Source of the DNA: CAVVYV01 sp963818205
GTDB lineage: Bacteria > Actinomycetota > Thermoleophilia > Solirubrobacterales > 70-9
Assembly (NCBI GenBank): GCA_963818205.1
Contig: CAWFRG010000015.1
Span: 38,905-102,904, forward strand
DNA: 64,000 nt
Direction of reading: 5' to 3'
Each line of letters begins with the position of its first letter. The first letter of the stretch is position 1. This document shows, in pieces, positions 10,088-19,700 of this stretch. The notes beneath the pieces were generated by a model. It worked only from the letters and a program-made list of their open reading frames with translations. It was not told the DNA's origin and did not search any database. The position numbers and the translations under genes are program-made.

Positions 10088-10243
10088 ATGTCGAAGCGGA
10101 TCGTTCCCAGCCACTTCAACAAGGACGGCAAGCCCAAGCGTGGCTATGTGAAGGAGGAGGTGGCCCGCGCCGAGGCGGCCCGGTTCGGAAAGACCTACTA
10201 CCGCTGCGACTTCTGCAACCGCTTCCACCTCGCCAGCAAGTAG
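10088..10243 (+). CDS. Small CxxC protein, 51 residues
   Basis: A short gene encoding 51 residues. It begins MSKRIVPSHFNKDGKPKRGY, has a helical EEVARAEAARFG middle, and ends YYRCDFCNRFHLASK. The CDFC pair followed by FH could hold a metal ion or be half of a zinc ribbon, but only two cysteines are present, so dimeric binding or a redox pair is equally possible. It lies between the MFS terminator and cydA, and its stop is 31 bases before the cydA start, so it may be co-transcribed with the oxidase. Clean amphipathic composition and a normal ATG start argue that it is a real gene. I do not recognise the family. Confidence 0.6.
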   Translation: MSKRIVPSHFNKDGKPKRGYVKEEVARAEAARFGKTYYRCDFCNRFHLASK

Positions 10244-10274
10244 GCCGACACCTATGTGATTGGCTTCCTCCGCG

Positions 10275-11666
10275 ATGTCGTTGGAGTTGCCCCAGCTGAT
10301 CGCCGACTCCTCGTCGAATCTGCTTGCGGCGCGGAACCAGATGGCCTTCACCCTCGGGTTCCACATCGTCCTCGCCTCCTTCGGCGTCGCCTTCCCGGCG
10401 ATCATGTTGATCGCCGAGTACCGCGGCCGTAAGCACGACGACGCCGACGCGCTCCTGCTCGCCCGCCGCTGGTCGAAGGCGGTCGCGGTCCTGTTCGCGG
10501 TCGGCGCGGTCACCGGGACGGTGCTCTCCTTCGAGCTCGGGCTCCTCTGGCCGGAGTTGATGGACCGGTTCGGCGACGCCTTCGGGATCGGCTTCGCGAT
10601 CGAGGGCCTCTTCTTCTTCCTCGAGGCGATCTTCATCGCGATCTACATCTACGGCTGGGACCGGCTCCCCGGCTGGGCCCACTTCTGGAGCGGGATCCCG
10701 ATTGTGATCTCGGGGATCGGCGGCGCCGCCTCGGTGATCGCGGCCAACTCCTGGATGAACACCCCGCAGGGATTCGAGCTCGGCGCCGACGGGCGGATCG
10801 CCGACGTCGACGTCTCGCAGGTCCTCCTCAACCCCGCCTTCGGGTACGAGTTCCCCCACATGTGGCTCGCCGCCTACATGGTCACCGGCTTCACCGTCGC
10901 ATCCGTCTACGCCGTCGGGATGCTGCGCGGTCGCCGCGACCGGTACCACCGGGTCGGCTTCCTCATCCCCTTCAGCGTCGCGGCGATCCTCACCCCGGTC
11001 CAGTTGTTTGTCGGCGACATCGCCGCCCGGGGGGTGTTCGACGACCAGCCGGTCAAGTTCGCTGCCTTCGAATGCGTTTACGAGAGCGGCGACAACCAGC
11101 CGGAGCACATCGGCGGGATCTGCACCGACGACGAGGTCAAGTACGACATCTCGATCCCCGGACTGGATTCGCTGCTCGCAGGGTTCAGCACCTCGACCGA
11201 GGTCCAGGGGCTCGAGGAGTTCCCCGACGATGAGGAGCCTCCGGCGCCCACCCTGCTCCATCTCTCCTTCGACGCGATGGTCGGGATCGGCACGGCGCTG
11301 CTCCTCCTGGGGCTGTGGTTCGGTGCGGTCTTCTGGCGCAGGCGGGACATCCCGGCGACGCCGTGGTTCCTGCGGGCGGCCGCGATTGCGGGGGTCGCCG
11401 CGATCGTCGCGATGTGGTGCGGCTGGATCGTCACCGAGGTCGGCCGGCAGCCATGGGTCGTCCACGGCTTTCTACGGACCGAGGACGCGGTCACCCCCGC
11501 CCAGGGGATCTGGTGGGTCTTCGGGGGGACGATCGCCCTGTACGCCGGGCTAGGCGTGCTCACGGTGATCGTCCTCCGGGGAATGTCGCGGCGCTGGCGC
11601 GAGGAGCCAGTGGAGGACGTGGAAGCCCCCTACAGTCCGCCGCCGGCCCGGGAGGAGGGGAGATGA
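10275..11666 (+). CDS. cydA: Cytochrome bd oxidase subunit I, first copy
   Basis: Subunit I of the membrane quinol oxidase that reduces oxygen to water without pumping protons. The 463-residue product has the family helices and the segments QMAFTLGFHIVLA (His30, the expected heme ligand), GTVLSFELGLLWP, YEFPHMWLAAYM (His near residue 195) and GWIVTEVGRQPW (near 390). The region between FAAFECVYE and the next helix is a short Q-loop, as in most non-enterobacterial bd oxidases. ATG 10275 is used; a TTG 15 bases upstream is possible. Its TGA overlaps the ATG of cydB. This copy is uninterrupted, unlike the second copy near 50 kb. Confidence 0.95.
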   Translation: MSLELPQLIADSSSNLLAARNQMAFTLGFHIVLASFGVAFPAIMLIAEYRGRKHDDADALLLARRWSKAVAVLFAVGAVTGTVLSFELGLLWPELMDRFGDAFGIGFAIEGLFFFLEAIFIAIYIYGWDRLPGWAHFWSGIPIVISGIGGAASVIAANSWMNTPQGFELGADGRIADVDVSQVLLNPAFGYEFPHMWLAAYMVTGFTVASVYAVGMLRGRRDRYHRVGFLIPFSVAAILTPVQLFVGDIAARGVFDDQPVKFAAFECVYESGDNQPEHIGGICTDDEVKYDISIPGLDSLLAGFSTSTEVQGLEEFPDDEEPPAPTLLHLSFDAMVGIGTALLLLGLWFGAVFWRRRDIPATPWFLRAAAIAGVAAIVAMWCGWIVTEVGRQPWVVHGFLRTEDAVTPAQGIWWVFGGTIALYAGLGVLTVIVLRGMSRRWREEPVEDVEAPYSPPPAREEGR

Positions 11667-12710
11667 GCCAGCCCGACGCGGTCGCCGCGATCCTCTGGAT
11701 CGGGATCACCTTCTACGCCGTCTTCGCCGGCGCCGACTTCGGCGGCGGGATGTGGGACCTGCTCGCCGGGCGGGACCAACCTGAATCGGGTCGCTCTGGC
11801 GCGCGCCCTCTCACCAACCGTGCCCGGTCCCAGATCGACCGCTCGATCGCCCCGGTCTGGGAGGCGAACCACGTCTGGCTGATCTTCGTCCTCGTCGTCG
11901 CTTGGACCGCCTTCTCGCCGGCTTTCTCAGCGGTGATGACCACCCTCTACATCCCCCTCGCCCTCGCGGCGCTGGGAATCGTCCTCAGAGGCTCGGGGTT
12001 CGCCTTCCGTCATGCCCTGACCGGCCCCGTGCACGGGCCGGCCACCCGCGTCTTCGGGCTCTCCTCCCTTCTCACCCCCTTCTTCCTCGGGACGGTCGCC
12101 GGCGCGGTCGCCTCGGGGGAGGTCCCCGCCGACGGCGGCGGCGATCCGACCGCGAGCTGGACCGGCGTCCTCCCACTGCTCACCGGCGTCCTCTTCGTCG
12201 CGATCTGCGCCTACGTCGCCGCCGTCTTCCTCGTCCACGACGCCGGCGCCGCCGGCGACCAGGACCTCCAGCGCTACTTCGGCCGCCGCGCCCTGGTGAT
12301 GGCGGTGGTCGCCGGTGCCGCGGCCGCGGGTCGGGATCTTCGCCCTGCACGCCGATGCCCGGTTCGTCTACGACGGGCTCACAAGCGAGGGCCTCCCCCT
12401 GGTGATCCTCTCCGGGATTGCCGGGCTGGCGGCGTTCGGCCTATTGGTCCGAGGGCTCCTCGGTGGCTTCGAGGGCCGCCTCAACCAGCTGCTTCGGCCG
12501 GCCGCGGTCGGGGCGGTGGTGACGGTGGTCTGGGGCTTCTTCGTCGCCCAGCACCCCTACATGCTTCCGACCTCGCTGACGATCGACGAGGCGGCCGGCG
12601 ACCCCGCCTCCCTCACCGCGGTGATCGTCGTCTTCGCGATCGCCGCGGTGGTGATCCTGCCGTCGATCGCCCTGCTCTACTGGCTCTCCCAGCGCCGCGC
12701 GCTCGAGTAG
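11663..12710 (+). CDS. cydB: Cytochrome bd oxidase subunit II, first copy (one frameshift)
   Basis: Subunit II of the bd oxidase. It begins at an ATG overlapping the cydA stop (ATGA at 11663-11666). The family features AGADFGGGMWDLLAG, APVWEANHVWLIFVLV and WTAFSPAFSAV are visible, followed by paired helices throughout. Around residue 222 the frame shifts by one base near 12330 (GCCGCGGGTCGGG appears to hold one G too many); the remainder, VGIFALHADARFVYDGL to LYWLSQRRALE, reads in the next frame and ends at 12710. Joined, the length (about 348 residues) is normal. The gene is probably functional with a sequencing error, but a true mutation cannot be excluded. Confidence 0.9.
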
Positions 12711-12765
12711 GAACGGCCTGCGCCCCGGACCGATCCCGGGCGAACCGGAATAGAGTCCGCGAGCG

Positions 12766-13683
12766 ATGAAGTGGAGGAGGGGGAAGCGCAGCCCCGATCT
12801 GCGCGATCAGCGGGCCGGAGGCGGCGGCGGCCGCTTCCCGGGCGGCGGCGGGGGCGGCGGCTTCCCGATCCCGACCGGGCGGCTGGGGGGCGGGGGCCTG
12901 GTCGGCTTCATCATCATCGTCATCCTCTTCTTCGTCCTCCGGGGTGGCGGCGGCGGCGCCGGCTTCGACATCCCCGACCCGACCGCCGGCTTCCCGCAGG
13001 CGCCCGCGAGCGGCAAGGGCGACAGCGTCCCCAAGGGCCCCGACCCCGAGGCCGAGCAGGTCGACTTCGTCTCCTTCGTCCTCGGCGACGCCCAGGGCTT
13101 CTGGGAGCAGCAGTTCCAGGCCGCCGGGAGGCCCTACCAGCGCGTCAAGCTCGTCCTCTTCAGGGACGCCGTCAACTCCGGCTGCGGGCAGGCGAGCTCC
13201 GCGACCGGTCCCTTCTATTGCCCGCTCGACCAGCAGGTCTACATCGATCTCGGCTTTTTCGACGAGCTCAACCGGCGCTTCAAAGCGCCCGGTGACTTCG
13301 CCCAGGCGTACGTGATCGCCCACGAGATCGGCCACCACCTCCAGCAACAGCTCGGGATCGAGGGCGAGGTCCGAGCGAAGAGCGAGGAGAGCCCTGACGA
13401 CGCCAACGAGCTCTCGATCAGGCTCGAGCTCCAGGCTGACTGCTTCGCCGGCGTCTGGGGGCGATCCACCTATGACCGCGGAATCCTCGAGAACGGCGAT
13501 CTCGACGAGGGCCTGACCGCCGCGGCGGCGGTCGGCGACGACCGGATCCAGGAGCAGGCGCAGGGCCGGATCGATCCCGAGGCGTGGACCCATGGCTCGG
13601 CCGAGCAGCGCTCCCACTGGCTGCAGACCGGCTTCGACTCCGGGAAGCTCGAAGCCTGCGACACCTTCTCGGGCAACGTCTGA
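12766..13683 (+). CDS. Putative neutral zinc metallopeptidase, YpfJ/KPN_02809 family
   Basis: A 305-residue membrane-anchored protein. After a short basic start it has a Gly-rich stretch (residues 20-45), one membrane helix (LVGFIIIVILFFVL, about 45-60) and another Gly run. The soluble domain holds the zinc-protease motif HEIGHHLQQQLG near residue 187, a downstream ELQADCFAGVW helix that supplies a further zinc ligand, and GSAEQRSHWLQTGF near the end. This is the layout of PF04228 proteins, whose substrates are unknown. ATG 12766 follows the cydB stop by 55 bases. It faces a low-complexity membrane gene and is separated from it by a strong bidirectional terminator. Confidence 0.9.
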   Translation: MKWRRGKRSPDLRDQRAGGGGGRFPGGGGGGGFPIPTGRLGGGGLVGFIIIVILFFVLRGGGGGAGFDIPDPTAGFPQAPASGKGDSVPKGPDPEAEQVDFVSFVLGDAQGFWEQQFQAAGRPYQRVKLVLFRDAVNSGCGQASSATGPFYCPLDQQVYIDLGFFDELNRRFKAPGDFAQAYVIAHEIGHHLQQQLGIEGEVRAKSEESPDDANELSIRLELQADCFAGVWGRSTYDRGILENGDLDEGLTAAAAVGDDRIQEQAQGRIDPEAWTHGSAEQRSHWLQTGFDSGKLEACDTFSGNV

Positions 13684-13709
13684 CCGCGGACGCGGGGGTA
13701 ACCGGGTGC

Positions 13710-13740
13710 AGACGGCCGCCCGGGTCTCGGGCGGCCGTCT
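13710..13740. terminator. Bidirectional hairpin terminator
   Basis: AGACGGCCGCCCG (13710-13722) and CGGGCGGCCGTCT (13728-13740) form a perfect 13-pair stem with a five-base loop between two convergent genes. Confidence 0.8.
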
Positions 13741-13763
13741 CGATGCTGGCTTCTTCCTTGGAG

Positions 13764-14294
13764 CTACCGGGTGGTGGCTCCGGCGGTCGTCCCGTTCGTG
13801 GTGTCCACACCGCGCGAGGTGCCGGTGTCGGTCACCCGCGTCGAGGGCTCGCCACGAGTGGTGCCGCGGGTGTTGCCGCGGCGGGACGTGGCGGTGCCGT
13901 CTCGCGTGCTCGCCTCTCCACGGGTCGTGCCCGCGGTCTCACGGGCGCCGTTCGAGGTCGCGCTGGCGGTGACGCTGTCGCTGTCGTCGCCCGTGTCGTC
14001 ATCGCCGCCACCGGGCCCGCTGTTGTCGTCGTCCCCGCTCCCTGGCCCGCTGCTGTCGTCGTCGCTCTTCGTCGCGGTCACGGCGACGGCCTGATCGTTG
14101 CCGGGCCCGAGCGTGAGCCAGAGCACTGGGACGGCGAGCAGCGTCAGCACCGCCAGTCCCAAGGCGGCGAGCTTGCGCGCCCGGGAAGCCTGCTCGCTCT
14201 CGAGGGCCGCCTCGCCGCCCGACATCTGCAGGAAGGCGCGCGACGCGGGCCCCAGACCGCCTTCCCTGGGTGTCCTCCTGTCGCCTTCGCTCAT
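13764..14294 (-). CDS. Low-complexity single-helix membrane protein
   Basis: A 176-residue product of unknown function. Residues 1-40 are a soluble tail with a helical GGEAALESEQASRARKL region, residues 41-63 form one membrane helix (LAALGLAVLTLLAVPVLWLTL), and the rest is an acidic Gly/Ser/Asp stretch (SGPGSGDDDNSGPGGGDDD) followed by a Thr/Arg/Ser-rich tail. The DDNSGPG pattern reappears in the tail of the sigma factor encoded next door on the same strand, which suggests a shared origin or shared location outside the membrane. The long tail could be a spacer in the cell wall. There is no homolog I recognise. Confidence 0.6.
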   Translation of the reverse strand: MSEGDRRTPREGGLGPASRAFLQMSGGEAALESEQASRARKLAALGLAVLTLLAVPVLWLTLGPGNDQAVAVTATKSDDDSSGPGSGDDDNSGPGGGDDDTGDDSDSVTASATSNGARETAGTTRGEASTRDGTATSRRGNTRGTTRGEPSTRVTDTGTSRGVDTTNGTTAGATTR

Positions 14295-14443
14295 AGAGGT
14301 CCCTCCTCTTCGGTCGTTCTCTCTCGTCGGCAGGCCAACTCACTCGAAGGCCCACATCCCAAGAGATCTCGACCGCCGGCGAAGATCACGCGGGCGAGGC
14401 GCGCGCCGGTCGGAGACTAGCTGATCAACTCGTCAGGACGCCG

Positions 14444-15607
14444 TCATGCCCGGCCGGGCCCCGAGCCCGACGAGCCCGAGCCGCTGCCGGATGAGCCGCT
14501 CCCCGAGGACCCGCTCCCCGAGGAGCCGCTGCCGGATGAGCCGCTGCCGGAGGAGCCGCTGCCGGAGGAGCCACTGCCGGAGGAGCCGCTGCCGGAAGCG
14601 CCCGATCCAGTCGAATCTCCGCCGCCACCGGGCCCTGAAGAGTCGGAGCCGCCGCCGCCCGGACCGCTGTGGTCAGTGCGACCGTCGCCCGAGCCGGAAC
14701 CCGAGGAAGCGCTGGGCCCGGAGTTGTCGTCTCGTCCTTCCTCGAGCCGGGATCCTGTGCCGTGGCCCGAGTTATCGTCTTGGCCGCGGCTGGATTCGGT
14801 CGCGCTTGTCGAGCCCCCAGGCGAGGTGTTCGGACGTTCCCGTGCGGCGCTCGCTCCATCCGCCTTCCCTCGCTTCCCCTCCGGCGCCAGGGAGACGCCA
14901 CCGGCAACCCCGCCCGCCAGCAGAGCGGCGACGAGCGCCTTGGCCGCCACGGCGCCTGCGGCGCCGCTTCCGACCAGGTCGCCGAACGGGGCGTTGCCCT
15001 CGGTTCCGGCGACTCGCAGCAACAGGGCGTAGGGGGTGACGGCTGAGACAGCGGAGCGCACGCTGCTGCGAGCCCTGTGAATGAGCTGACGGACGGCTCC
15101 CTGGCTGAGGCCGAGCGACCGCGCGATCTCGTCGTGGCTTCGACCCTCCAGCTCGCGAAGCACCAGGGCCCGCCGCTGGCGGGCGGGAAGCCCGCTGATC
15201 GCCTCGATCGTCTGCTGGAGGGTTTCGCGACGCTCCTGGCTCTCGGGTGGTTGCTCCACCCCGTTGGTCCGCTCCTCGTCCAGGGGGAGGTCCTCGGGCG
15301 AGCGCCGAAGTTCCTTCAGGGCGGCGTTGACGGCGATCTGGTGCAGCCACGGTTCGAACCGCTCGGGAGCCCCATTTCTCCGCAGCGCCTGGTGCGCGCT
15401 GAGGAGTGCCTGCTGGACCGCGTCTTCGGCCGCCGGCCCCGACAGGATCCTGGCGGAGGCGCGCTGCAGCGCCGGCCGGTGACGGCGCACCAGCAGCTCG
15501 AAGGCGGAGTCGCTCCCGTCGGCCGCAAGGCGGGCAAGCCGGTCGTCGGACTGCAGTCGAAGGAGCGGCGCGCGCAGGCGTCCGGATGTGAGGCTCACCG
15601 GCTCCAT
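14444..15607 (-). CDS. ECF-like sigma factor with membrane helix and Gly/Ser tail
   Basis: A 387-residue sigma-70 family protein. Residues 20-100 are region 2 (DSAFELLVRRHRPALQRASARIL, AEDAVQQALLSAHQALRR, WLHQIAVNAALKELRRS). Residues 125-185 are region 4 (AISGLPARQRRALVLRELEGRSHDEIARSLGLSQGAVRQLIHRAR). It continues with a hydrophobic Ala/Gly segment (AAGAVAAKALVAALLAGGVAGG), probably a membrane helix, and a roughly 130-residue acidic Gly/Ser tail ending in SGSSG repeats encoded by 15-bp DNA repeats. The ATG at 15605-15607 starts just before region 2; the open frame upstream belongs to the out-of-frame end of the kinase gene. A sigma factor with its own membrane anchor may be controlled by release from the membrane, but that is inference. 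Confidence 0.82.
   Translation of the reverse strand: MEPVSLTSGRLRAPLLRLQSDDRLARLAADGSDSAFELLVRRHRPALQRASARILSGPAAEDAVQQALLSAHQALRRNGAPERFEPWLHQIAVNAALKELRRSPEDLPLDEERTNGVEQPPESQERRETLQQTIEAISGLPARQRRALVLRELEGRSHDEIARSLGLSQGAVRQLIHRARSSVRSAVSAVTPYALLLRVAGTEGNAPFGDLVGSGAAGAVAAKALVAALLAGGVAGGVSLAPEGKRGKADGASAARERPNTSPGGSTSATESSRGQDDNSGHGTGSRLEEGRDDNSGPSASSGSGSGDGRTDHSGPGGGGSDSSGPGGGGDSTGSGASGSGSSGSGSSGSGSSGSGSSGSGSSGSGSSGSGSSGSGSGSSGSGPGRA
14481..14600. repeat. 15-bp tandem repeat, eight units, inside the sigma gene
   Basis: Eight 15-bp units of the type CCGCTGCCGGAGGAG run without a gap from 14481 to 14600, differing at a few positions. On the coding strand each unit gives five residues of the SGSSG type. 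Unit number is likely to vary between strains through slippage without breaking the frame. Confidence 0.85.
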
Positions 15608-15696
15608 CGGAGTTCCAGTTTGGCAGGGGTTTTCCGCACGCGGCTCATGATTCTCCGGGAGCAGGTACGGCTCACCAGACCCGGGATCCACGGCGG

Positions 15697-16636
15697 CTAA
15701 ACGCCATCTTGCGGGGAAGCTCCGCCACCGAGCGGTTCGAGCGCCGCCGCGACCTCGCCGGCGGTCGGGCGGTCGGCGGGGTTCCGGCTCGAGCATCGAG
15801 TCGAGCAGCGAGCGGAGGCCTCTCGGGAACGCGCTCGGGGAGAGGCTCGGGCTGGGCGCTGAGCTGAGGGAACCGGACGCAGCGGGTCCTCGCTGTCTCG
15901 GGCGTCCTTCTCCCGCGGGAAAGGCCTGCTCCCGGAAGAAGGCGTGGTGGAGCGTCGCCCCGAGCCCCCAGACGTCCGCGGGTGGCCCGACCAGCTCACC
16001 CAGACGCTCGGGCGCACATTGCTCCGGTGCCATGTAGGCGTCGGTGCCAAGGGGCTTCCTCACCCGCTTCGCTTTCTCCGTGGTCCGGGCGATGCTGAGG
16101 TCGATCAACCGCGGCGGCACCCCCACGATGATGTTGTCGGGCTTGACGTCGAGGTGGACGATGTCCATCTGGGCGATGTAATGGAGAGCGCCGGAGAGGC
16201 TCAGCGCCAGAGGGAGGAGCTGCTGGAGCGGGAGGGGGCCGCCGCGCTTGATCAGGCGGCGAAGCGAGGGGCCCTCCAGGTGCTCGATCAAAAGGTGGGG
16301 ATGCGCCCCCTCGGGGACGGCGGCGAAGCCGCGGACGATCACCGGGTGGGCGAGGCGCTCCAGCGCCGCTGCTTCGGCCGCCAGCTCCTTCAGGACGTGT
16401 TCGTCCTCCACCTGGTCCGGGCGGACGATCTTGGCCACACAGATGGCATGGAGCTGCTCGTCCCAGACCAGATAGACCTCGTACATGCTCCCGCCGCCCA
16501 GCGGTTTCAGCGCCACTCTGCCGGGGGCGATCTCGGCGCCCTCGTCGAACTCCCACGAGGGGCGCTCAGCCCCGCGCGGGGCATCGCTGACCGCGCCCGA
16601 GGGGGCTTCGACGTCGCTGCTCGGTTTTCGGAACAA
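15697..16636 (-). CDS. Ser/Thr protein kinase with HLD and DLS motifs (one frameshift)
   Basis: A Hanks-type kinase domain fills the product. Visible are GGGSMYEVYLV (glycine loop), ICVAKIV with the ATP-binding lysine, IVHLDVKPDNIIV (catalytic loop with the Asp and Asn kept but HRD changed to HLD), LIDLSIART in place of the usual DFG segment, and YMAPEQ. The first 270 residues read in one frame. Near 15785 the end SLLDSMLEP must join NPADRPTAGEVAAALEPL one base later, implying an inserted G on the coding strand (CCG-G-AAC). The corrected gene ends at 15697, 90 bases before the sigma gene on the same strand, so the two are probably co-transcribed. No membrane helix is seen, so the kinase should be cytoplasmic. 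Confidence 0.82.
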
Positions 16637-16712
16637 GAGACGAGGACCTCTACCAAATAGAGCCGTTTCGTCCGGAGCAGAAGATCACGGGCTGGTTCAA
16701 TAGGTAGTCACG

Positions 16713-19700
16713 ATGCGGTGTCCGTCCTGCGGCAACGAGAACCGCGAGGGGGCCAGGTTCTGCGACTCCTGCGGAACCGACCTGACCGCCAAGGTCAAGG
16801 CCGCCGAGGCCCCCCGGCCGGCGGAACCCCTGCCCGCCGACGTTCCCTCGGAGATCGCAGCCGGCCGCTACCGCCCCCGCCTCTTCCTCGGCCAGGGCGG
16901 ACGCAAGCGCGTCTATCTCGCTGACGACGCGGCGACCGACAGGGAGGTCGCGGTGGCGCTGTTCGACAGCGAGGGCGTCGCTGCCGCGATCCAGGCCCGG
17001 GCTCGCCGCGAGGCCGAGGCGATGCGCAAGCTCGGCGACCACCCCCACGTGGTCTCCGTCCTCGACACCGGGGAGGAGAACGGCAACCCCTTCATCGTCA
17101 GCGAGTACATGCCGGGCGGCGACGTCGAGGGCCTGCTCTCCGCCGAGGGCGGCCGCCTCCAGGTCCGCCGGGCGGTCGAGATCGCCGCCGACGTCACCCG
17201 GGCGCTCGAGCACGCTCATGCCCGGGGGATCGTCCATCGCGACCTGAAGCCGGCCAACATCTGGCTCGACGACGACGGGCACGCGAGCATCGGCGACTTC
17301 GGCCTCGCCACCACCGAGGGGCGCTCGAGGATGAGCGGCGGGACTCTGGTGGGGACGGTCGCCTACCTGCCGCCGGAGCAGGCGCTCGGTGAGGCGGCGG
17401 GGCCCGAGAGCGACCTCTACTCGCTCGGCGCCCTGCTCTACGAGATGCTCACCGGACAGCCGCCCTTCCTCGGCGACGACGCGGTCTCGATCATCAGCCA
17501 GCATCTGCACGCCGATCCGGTGCCGCCGTCGCGGCACAACTCCGAGGTGCCGGAGGCACTCGACCGCGTCGTCCTCCGCCTGCTCGCCAAGCGCCGGAGC
17601 GACCGCTACGCGAGCGCCGCCGAGGCGCGCGAGCTGCTGCTCGCGGCGCTCGAGGAGGAGCCGGCCGAGCCGCCCGCGGAGCAGAAGGAGAACCCCCTCG
17701 ACAGCCTCGCCGGAGGCGTCTTCGTCGGCCGCGATCGCGAGCTCGAGCAGATGCGCGAGGCGGTGGATGAGGCGATCGGCGGCCGCGGCCGCCTCTTACA
17801 GGTGATGGGCGAGCCGGGCATCGGCAAGACCCGGACGACCGAGGAGCTCACCACCTACGCCAAGGTCAACGGGGCCCGCGTCCACTGGGGGCGCTGCCGC
17901 GAGGACGAGGGCGCCCCCGCCTACTGGCCGTGGGTGCAGGCGATCCGCTCGTTCGTCCGCGAGGCGGATCCCGTCGGCCTCGCCTGGCAGATGGGCGGCG
18001 GGGCCGCCGAGATCGCCCAGCTGGTGCCAGAGGTGGCCGAGCGCCTCGACATCGAGCCGGCCTCGGCCGGGGAGAGCGAGGAGGCGCGCTTCCGCCTCTT
18101 CGATTCGGTCACCAGCTTCCTGGTCGCCGCGGCGCGCGACCGGCCGATCGTGATCGTGCTCGACGACCTCCACTGGGCCGATGAGCCCTCCCTGCTGCTG
18201 CTCAAGTTCGCCGCCCGTGAGATCGGCTCCAGCGGCCTGCTGGTCGTCGGCACCTATCGCGATGTCGAGCTTGGCCGCCACCATCCCCTCGCCAGGGTGC
18301 TCGGCGAGATCTCGGGCACCGAGGGAACCGTGCGGATCAACCTCCGGGGCCTCTCGGTCGACGCGGTCGAGCGCTACATCGGGATGACCGCCGGCACGGC
18401 GCCGCCGCCGGGACTCGCCGAGGCGGTCCAGTCGCAGACCGACGGCAACCCCTTCTTCGTCGGTGAGGTCGTGCGGCTGCTCGCCAGCGAGGGCCACCTG
18501 AACGACCCGGATGCGTGGCAGGGCGTGATCCCGCAGGGCGTTCGCGAGGTGGTCGGCCGCCGGCTCGACCGGCTCTCGGAGCCCACCAACCAGGCGCTTC
18601 GGGTGGCAGCGGCGATCGGCCGCGAGTTCGAGGAGCAGCTGCTGGTGGAGGTCGCCGATCTCTCTCCCGAGGAGCTGATGACTGCGGCGGGGGAGGCGAT
18701 CTCCGAGCGCCTCGTCACCGACCTGGGCGACGGCCGCTACTCGTTCTCCCACGCGCTCGTCCGCGACACCCTCTACGACGAGGCCAGCCCCGCCCAGCGC
18801 GCCGCGCTGCACGAGCGAATCGGGCTGGCGCTCGAGGGGATCTGCGGCGACGAGCCGGAGGCGCGCCTCGGCGAGCTCGCCCACCACTTCCTCTCCGCCG
18901 CCCCCCGCGGGGACATCGCCCGCGCGATCGACTACGCCGAGCGGGCCGGCGCCCAGGCGATGGATCAGCTCGCCTACGAGGAGGCGGGGGAGCTCTACGA
19001 GCGCGCCCTCGAGGTCCTCGAGCTCAGCGACGAGCCCGACGAGAGCCGGCGCTGCGCGCTGCTCCTCGCCCTCGGCGGCGCCCGGATGAGCGCCGGCAAC
19101 TTCGCCGACTCCCGCCAAGCCTACGAGCGGGCGGCAGCCAGCGCCCGGGCGCTCGGCGACACCGACCGCCTGGTCGGAGCGGCGATGGGGATCGCGCTGC
19201 TCTCCGAGGCGGGGGTCGTCGACGAGCCCTTGGTTGAGCTTCTCGACCAGGCGCTGGAGGCGGTCGGCCCCGAGCCCAGCGCCGAGCGGGCGAGCCTCCT
19301 GAGCGCCAAGGCCCAGGAGCTCTACTGGGTCGACGCTCAGGGGATCTCCGCTCCGCTGGCGGCGGAGGCGGTGGAGATCGCCCGCCAGGTCGGCGACCCG
19401 CGGGCGCTCGCCACCGCCCTGCTCCGGCGGTACTTCATCCCGATCGAGCCTGACTCGCAGAAGGAGCGCCTCGCGCTCGCCGACGAGATGCTGAAGCTGG
19501 GCGAGGCCTGCGAGGACCGCGAGATGGTGGTCCGAAGCCACGCCTACAAGCTGCGTGAGTACCTGGAGCTTGGCGACATCCCCGCGGTCGATCGCGAGCT
19601 CTCGACCTACGCCCGCCTGGCCGAGGAGCTGCGGATGCCGCAGCACATCTGGCACACCTTTGCCCTCCGAGCGATGCGGGCGATGATCGACGGCGAGCTG

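Noticed and set aside
12320..12345. Programmed +1 frameshifting in cydB, since both cydB copies are broken
   Set aside because: The breaks fall at different positions in the two copies, have no shared slippery motif or stop-codon context, and match the general insertion pattern of the window.
14481..14600. The 15-bp repeats as a CRISPR array
   Set aside because: Units are contiguous without spacers and lie in a coding frame. No cas gene or repeat-spacer pattern was seen anywhere in the window.
14425..14907. A second minus-strand frame giving an Ala/Pro-rich protein over the sigma tail
   Set aside because: The frame used by the sigma factor continues without a break from regions 2 and 4 into the Gly/Ser tail. 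The Ala/Pro version is the repeat read out of frame.
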